Source: Agaricus subrufescens (lineage: Eukaryota; Basidiomycota; Agaricomycetes; Agaricales; Agaricaceae). From it: a DNA stretch of 64,000 nucleotides. Positions 57,420-64,000 of this stretch are shown one piece after another (positions within the stretch are counted from its first letter, which is position 1; each line of letters starts with the position of its first letter). Location of the stretch: the NCBI GenBank assembly GCA_029945375.1, contig CM057065.1, forward strand, positions 1,798,001 through 1,862,000, read 5' to 3'. The notes below the pieces were generated by a model. The model saw only the letters and a list, made by a program, of their open reading frames with translations. It had not been told where the DNA came from and did no database searches. The position numbers were made by a program, and so were the translations under genes.

Positions 57420-58708
57420 TCAATTCTTGGGTTTCCGGCTGACAACCAGATACATCGGAGTGAACAACTGGCCAAATCACATCATCAGCCCTCGGATTCT
57501 CAGCAGAACAAAAATCCTACCTTTTCCTGTCCGCCCTTCACGAGCGCATACGCCGCAACCTTCAGCGACTCGGTCACGTCGAACGTACCCTTGGGTAGCA
57601 ACCCCATCCACTCCATTCCGCGCACTGCACAGTGGCTGATCCAAATACCGCTCCGGCTCATGCGCCACACAGTAATGTAATCCCAGAAGGTCTGAGCCTT
57701 CCAGATATCGCCCTCTAAAGGGTAATACCACGGAATCGCGTCTGGACGCTCAGCCAGATCCTCCTCGTGCTCAATCTCGAATCCGACTGTTTTTAGAGCC
57801 TGGCGTGCCATCCGGAGAGGCCGCATTTCCGGGATACCATTGCCCAACTCGATCTGGTGAGCAAGAGCCTTGTGTTCGGGAATGGATGCGTCCCACGTAT
57901 CGGTCATACACCATTCGTAGACACCGAACTGCGCACCGCGAACATCAGACCAAAGTTGCGCGACGAGAGGTGAAAAAAAGTCACTCACGACACCTCCTGG
58001 CTTGAGCACCTTGAAGATTTCACTGTAGACACCCTCCCAGGTAGGGGCGTGAACGGTGGCCTCGATAGCATAAACTACAGCATCATCAGTCCAGCGTTCT
58101 AAGAAAGAAACTCAAAGAAATCTAACCGGCATCAAAAGAGTTCTCTCCAAACTGTTCAACAAGCTTCATAAAGTCGCCCTTGACAAACTGAACCTGGTCT
58201 TGCAATCCCATATTCGCCGTATGCTTCCTCGCACGACCAACTTGGTACTCATTGTTATTTAAACCAATGATGTTCACGTCAGAGAACATGGCAATCTGCC
58301 TTGCAGGTCCTCCGACACCACAGCCAACGTCAAGTACTCTCATACCCGGACGAAGTTGCATTTGGCTTGCAAGATAATGCTCATGACGAGCAAGTGATGC
58401 GAGGAAGGCCTCTCCCTTGTAGAAACGGGAGAAATGGAAGGAGTGACTCCAGGCCCATTCGTATAGCAGCGTTGCGCCATCATAGTAACCTGTCCACAAA
58501 GAAAAAAAAAAAAAAAAAAAAATTAACACGTGATGCTTTATTGGGCGGCGCGACATTAACAAAACTGACCATTGACGACGTCAGTATAGCTTTTCAACCT
58601 CTTTTCATTGTCTTCAGTCTTTTCAGTATCAGGGTTCTGTTTCCAGAATTTAGTGTAGTTCTCGATACGGTCGTCCACACGTCCGTCATCCCAAGTGTTA
58701 GGAGCCAT
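57420..58708 (-). CDS. ERG6: Sterol 24-C-methyltransferase
   Basis: Five exons (58708-58570, 58489-58127, 58074-57989, 57928-57521, 57467-57420) give 347 residues, the normal size. It transfers a methyl group from S-adenosylmethionine to C-24 of lanosterol or zymosterol in ergosterol synthesis, on the endoplasmic reticulum or lipid droplets. Motifs: SYTDVVNGYYDGATLLYEWA (sterol region), WSHSFHFSRFYKGE, the SAM loop RVLDVGCGVGGPARQIA, VYAIEATVHAPTWEGVY, VLKPGGVFGVYEWCMTD and the ending LFTPMYLVVSRKPKN. The first intron contains a run of about 22 A on the plus strand. Alternative starts 13 and 17 codons upstream lie in a C-rich stretch and are less likely. It is transcribed in the same direction as the regulator gene. 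Confidence 0.94.
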
Positions 58709-61700
58709 TAGCTGTTTAGAAGGGGGGGGGGAATTGAAGTCAGTCATTATACTCGACAAGTATAGCGTAGGCGAGAAAGTTCAGAGACTTGAATGGTTTC
58801 CTTTACAGGAAGACCAAACTCATCCGAGTCCATAAATGAACCCGTCATTTAAACGAGTTTTGCAGACTACAGGTTTTTCATCAAAGCAATTTTTACTCCG
58901 AACGAAGACGGAAAAGTTGTTCAGACGCGAAAGCACGCGACACTCACATAGTAGCAAAGAAGAATTAATTATAGAACTTGAGTTGAAGAGGGGTATCGAA
59001 AGAGTAATTGGGTAACTGACAGAGTATTGAGAGGAGGAAAGTGGAGAAGCCGTGAAGAGTGGTTGTGGTTGACTTTTTATAAGTTATATAACGGCATTAA
59101 AAAATGTGTGAATTCAGAAGAATCAGGTCATTCTAAAATTAATTACAGCATCACGTGGAGAGCCAGGCAGCCAATCAGGAATCGGGTCGAGGATGCGAGA
59201 CTATGAAACGGAGCACTCTCACCTCAGAAGAATGGCATGATTTCAAAGTGGCACGAAAATGAGGCTGTATTTACTGTCGACAGAGGACAGGATGTTTTTT
59301 TCCTAATTCAGTCTCCTAACCAAACTCGCGCATCAGTGGGGTTGAGGTAATGACAAATTGCCAGATCAAGCTATTGGTGTTGTTCAGGAGCTTAGAAACA
59401 ACCAAAGGATACGAGACTGTAAAATGGTGTGCTTCACCTCTGAGTAAATGGGACGATTTCAAGTGGCACGAAAGTATTTATTTTTACTTTTTGAATTCAG
59501 ATTCATTACGCGACGTTCGAGCACAGTCCGCGGTACACGACTGAGAGTATACAAATAAGTAGGTCTAGTCGAGCCTGAACTTGTTGTCGAGAGGCGATAG
59601 GAAATCCTTTCCTATTTCAGTTTCCTGGAATTAATCTCACGAAACCTGCCTATCAACGGAACTGAGGGAAAATGGGGCAATGACAGATCGCTAGATCAAG
59701 CCTCTACCGGGAGTTCAAAATCGACATTTTGCAAAAAGGCAGTCTCAACGAGTCAGAAATCTTTCGACAACTACGAAACAAAGAAGCTCTCAACAAAATC
59801 ATTGTCAAGGGTTATGTAAAGAAGGATCCAGCGTGAGACTAGGATCGTTTCCATCACCCATTTTGGATTGTGCGTCGCAGGTCTAAATTTAGTCGTGTGA
59901 GTTTGCGTGTAGAGGCCGATGATGAGGCCAGGGGTTCAGGCGGAGCAGTTTAGAGTTCGTATACTCTGAGCGCAATTACAGAAAGTCCTGCCACCCGTTT
60001 ATGACTTCGAACGACTTCCATGAAGGTCATGTTCCTCCGCCGTTGAAAGAACGGCCCCCTTATCTCTACGCGCCGTCCTCGTGGTCTCCAAGTACTGAAA
60101 AAAGCTCACAAACCTCGGCAATCTAGCAGGTTACGTTTTCTTATCGCGAGAATTGAGGCAGTCATACCCCTGACATTGACTTATTTCCCAGTTCGAATGT
60201 TACTCGCCTACGTCTAAGAAGGTGCTCTTGCTACTCTGGAAGATGTGGCCTGGGTCCATGATCCTTACGGTTTCCCGCACTGGTGACTTCACTCATGGAA
60301 GGTCTACTGTATAGCCGGCACTTGGGCAACAATGGGCCGGTTGATGATCACCCACGACATCAGTGGAAGTGCGTCTGATTTATTACGTTCGTACCTTCCA
60401 ACTTAGTCCTTTTATTCCTAGCGTTGGAATACGAATCATTCAAATCAACTTCTCAGCACCTCATCCGCCGGTTTCATGCGTGGAGACGCGTGTACTTCCG
60501 CCCTCGTCGAGCACCGAAAACCCTGTAATCTTCCTGACACAGCCTGTCGACGAAATGAAACAAAAGCATTGGCGTTTCTTTACTCCCTCCCAGGGTATCT
60601 TCCATTCTACTCGACGAAAAGAAGCACCCGAAATTCACGAACTTGGACATCGCATTGTTCTCGAAACCGGGGTTTTATTACACTTGGGGACAATGTTGAC
60701 CAAGAAACGAAAGGGTCTGGGCGTTTGTTCAACGTTCAGCCTGTTCAACGTTCAACCGTGGATCTAGGCTGATGATACGGCAAAACCGATGTATCAGCGA
60801 TTTTAGGTACCCGCGTCAGGACCCAGACTGATCTGTGGAGCGGCGCTGGAAGAGGAACAGAAGCTGTATCAGAAGTCGCATGTCCAAAAGAGTGAGAACA
60901 CGTTTTCCGACGGGCTCTCCCTCTCTCAATACCAACATCAAACTTTTAATCCGCTGCCGACCATATATGTTAACATGTGAGATTCTCTCTGCATCACAAT
61001 CACCTCATTATTATACTGACTGGCCCTGGTCGGATCACTCACACAGCGTAGGGTTTAAAATACATGCAGGATGTCAGCAACCATCGCCTGACTCTGGGTC
61101 GATCTTCAGAAGTGTAAAATCTCGGGCACCCGAGCAGTTTAAAATATACCGTTTGTGTTCACAGTGAGTCATATTTATGGAAATCGTAATCGTACCGTGT
61201 GAGGTTTCTGAAAATCATGACGGAGCAAGTGAGGTCACTGGTTCTGAAGAGTTTAGAAATAGAATCAAAAAATCGGACGACGTTGAACGCTGAGGTTTTT
61301 ATGTGGGATTAGGGTCACAGTCTAAAGTAGGCACTCGGATTGGATTACCGCTTTGCCGGTGGGTCGGACCGCTTCAGTGTTGTTGGGATCAGTGGGTGTC
61401 GAGGATATGTCACAACGTTGTAGTGTGATCGCTCAGTGTTGGCGACACTCATTTGCAAACAGTTCGGCTATAAGACTCTCTCAAGCCAGGTGTGTGGTGT
61501 GCTCTTCGTTTTTCATAAACGAGTGGGAAATATTTGACTCCAATACACATGGTCGTACACCCAATGGGCTTGTACGATCATCGACACACCAGTTGCACAT
61601 GTGGCTCACGGCGTTCTTGAACCCTTATTAACACTATCGAAAATCTAATCATGCTGCTGTGCTGTCCGTAGGCTCTTTGATTTTCTTATCTCTGTCCAAT

Positions 61701-64000
61701 CATGCATATGTATATTGAAGCCTCATGGTCTGATTTCGTTATTCCAAGCCAATGCCGATGACTTTTCTATGCAGACCCCTTGATGAAATTCAATACACTT
61801 GACAATCGGATCTAAAGGCTTTCAAAAAATTCCCTGAAATCATATCGAGTCAAAACAATCCTTTGGCCGGGAATCACTCAGAAAACATATTCCCATGTTC
61901 TGTAACTTTTTTCCAGAACCTCGCTCGACCCTTTTAGGCACATTTCTCAACAACAGGGTTTTCATGATTTGTGCCACAGTCAGTAGCAGCGCTAGCACCG
62001 ATTGACAGCTTGTGTGGTGAGTATTAGTTACTAACTTGAGTAGCTTTATCCGACAGGCTTATTTTAGGGTCAGATTCGGAAGACGATATATATCATAATT
62101 GCTGGACTCCATTGTCACCTTATACTGAATTCGGTTATCGACTAAGACTTTTCTCGTAAGAGGAGTGTATCCCAAATTCGCCAAGCGGTTGGAAGAATCT
62201 ACATATTACGGAGACAATTCATTCGAACGGTGGGTTCGGCCAGGTAATTTATATTGGGGGTCTACCTTGTACCTGGCAGGCTATAGTCCAATTTTTTCCT
62301 GGGGTAGATGGTTCTCAGATCCGTTACTACGGACACGTCGATCCAGTGTGGAGGAAAGTATCTGCGATTGGTAATTTACAGCTCCCCAGGAACACATCCC
62401 TGAATGGTTCATCGTAAATTTTCCGTTGTGTCCCCGGTATTCGGACCATGAGAATTTCGTGGGCTGTTTTTATTATCGATACGCGTTCAAAAAAATGTGT
62501 ATTGTATTATTTAGGCCTCGCCAGACCATTTCACCGTTTAATCTATGACGATATGTGGAAGTACTATGTCATACGTATGCTTGTACTCGTTTGTAAGGTC
62601 CCCTAACAGAAATACTCACTATATCATTGCAAACTCTATTGATGAACAATTCAAAACTGAAAGTTTCTCCTAGGCTCCTATTTATTCCGGCATGATTGAA
62701 CTGTATTTAACGTTTTGAATGAGAGGGTGGGCCAGGGGTGGGCCATGAGGAATTGAATAGCCCCCAGTCGATCACCAGCCTTACTGAAGTCCGAAGAAAT
62801 GTCTCTCTCCTTGATGACGCACTACTACTTCTCCAAGGACATATTAAGCACATAATAACAAATTTCCGAGACCGCCTACAAACGAGTTCCGTGTATTTGT
62901 CGCCACAAACAATTTATCACAATACATTCAATGGCGAATCCGAATCCCCGCGGTATGATTATGTTATTATTCCATCTCCGAAAAAAAAATATTTGAAATT
63001 CATTTGCGTTTTGCCACGCCCGTCGTTCGCCGCTCGTTTCTCTTTATGTATTCACGGAACGACATTGGAACGAGTTGGTGCAGTTGCACGCGACATGACC
63101 CCTATCTCTCGCCGTACTTCTTGCGATGTTTTCATGAGCACCAGCGTGGACCTCACGATGTCATACGGCACAGTTGTTGCCCTCCCACCTGGCATCAACC
63201 TGACTCCACTAACTTGACTTCCGATTTGTTATAGTTGGTGCTACTAATAATGTTTCTAGACTGTTTTAGGCCATTTTATTCCACGGTTCGTGGAATGCGA
63301 CTACGCAGCTCCACACTCGGGCTTCTCAACAAAAAGTTAAATATTCATAGATATATGACCGGATTTCATTCGTCGTGTCGTCTGCCTGCCACGAAGTCAG
63401 CGCAGAATTGGAAAGAGCCAAGCCTTTGGCCTCATGATCATTAGCTTTGAATTCGGCCGAAGTAAGGATTACTGAAATAGCAGTTATTATCTAAGCACTA
63501 TTACTAGAACGGGCTTCAGGGTGTAGATCAGATCAGGTACCGTGTGATTGGAGATTCACTACAAGAGCACTTTCGACTATGGTTCTTTACCGGAATGGTC
63601 ATAATTAGTGTTTTCTGTGATCCCTTTTTGATTTTATTCCCGAGAACTACGGGAGTACATGCTAGAACTGTCTTGCGCGTAGATTCAGTGTGTGGCGCTG
63701 TAATTGTCAAGAACGGTGTTGGTTCTAGCAGGGTACCTACTGGCTTCCTCGAACTTAAACGACGCTAATCTGGCTCGTACACGTATGCACTGTATCTATT
63801 TTTAGGTACTACTACCCTGGCTCTGAAGCGATTTCCGATCAAAGTGATAAAAAAATAGACATTTTTGTGTGATCTCCTACACGATACCCTTCTATACACG
63901 CGTACAAGTATGTACATGATAAAGCCCTGAATCAGTCTGCCGGCGCGTCGAGTGCTGGATGAACTCCTGCATGTTTCTATCGACAGACCAAGGTAATTAG
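58709..64000. other. 5.3-kb gene-free right end
   Basis: The first few hundred bases will be the ERG6 promoter. Beyond that only short ORFs occur (for example 60363-60767, 62738-63217), none with a family motif, consistent spliced extension or RNA-gene signature. A diverged duplication lies at 59191-59704. The rest may be ancient transposon debris, but no ends were found. Confidence 0.4.
59191..59704 (+). repeat. Diverged tandem duplication
   Basis: Two blocks share order and wording. Copy A is 59191-59376 and copy B 59408-59704. Both begin with a GAGACT-type segment, continue with ATTTCAA(A)GTGGCACGAAA, then TGTCGA-GAGG, TTTCAGT(C/T)TCCT and a shared end (AATGACA...AGATCAAGC). Copy B carries about 110 extra bases in the middle. 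Identity is moderate, so the event is old. Confidence 0.6.

Noticed and set aside
62738..63217. 159-codon plus-strand ORF near the right end
   Set aside because: No recognisable domain, starts without context, and neighbouring frames are equally open.

Overview
The window is nuclear DNA of a filamentous basidiomycete, most likely an Agaricomycete. Coding genes are split by many short introns of about 45 to 70 nt with GT-AG ends. There is a split tRNA-Lys gene and a U2 snRNA gene with fission-yeast-like 5' sequence. The protein content (AA9 copper oxygenase, F-box-like proteins, SKL-tailed acyl-CoA oxidase, ERG6, RAD52, STN1) fits a saprotrophic or wood/litter-decaying mushroom. All exon models were read by eye. 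For every multi-exon model the exon lengths sum to a multiple of three.

Left part (1-8.8 kb). A truncated gene runs off the left edge. It is followed by a SEC2-type Rab exchange factor (+), a convergent phosphopantothenate-cysteine ligase (-), mitochondrial methionyl-tRNA formyltransferase (-) and, head to head with it, a short-chain dehydrogenase (+). From 8.8 to 13.7 kb I find no convincing gene.

Mobile element (13.7-18.3 kb). A complete hAT-type DNA transposon of 4568 bp has a 22-bp perfect terminal inverted repeat and an 8-bp target duplication (CCGCGATC). It carries one apparently intact 8-exon gene. The best reading is a single 1291-residue protein that joins a C48/Ulp1-like cysteine peptidase to a BED-finger/DUF659-like hAT transposase. 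It sits 194 bp upstream of the start codon of a gene whose C-terminus has the EDC1/PNRC decapping-activator motif. This is the main discovery candidate.

Middle (18.3-38 kb). The EDC1/PNRC-like gene is followed by a 3-kb pyrimidine-rich gene-free stretch, an F-box-like gene (-), a U2 snRNA gene (+), a long gene whose C-terminal half is a UBE3D-type E2-binding domain (-), a 20-exon membrane-anchored WD40 gene (+) with one problematic in-frame stop, and another F-box-like gene (+).

Right part (39-64 kb). This holds an AA9 lytic polysaccharide monooxygenase (-), a small secreted cysteine-containing protein (+), peroxisomal acyl-CoA oxidase (-), telomere protein STN1 (-) and an omega-amidase-type nitrilase (+) sharing a very short promoter, intron-containing tRNA-Lys(CUU), RAD52 (-), an S9 serine peptidase (+), a possible homeodomain-like regulator (-) and sterol 24-C-methyltransferase ERG6 (-). 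The last 5.3 kb are gene-free to my eye and contain a diverged duplication.
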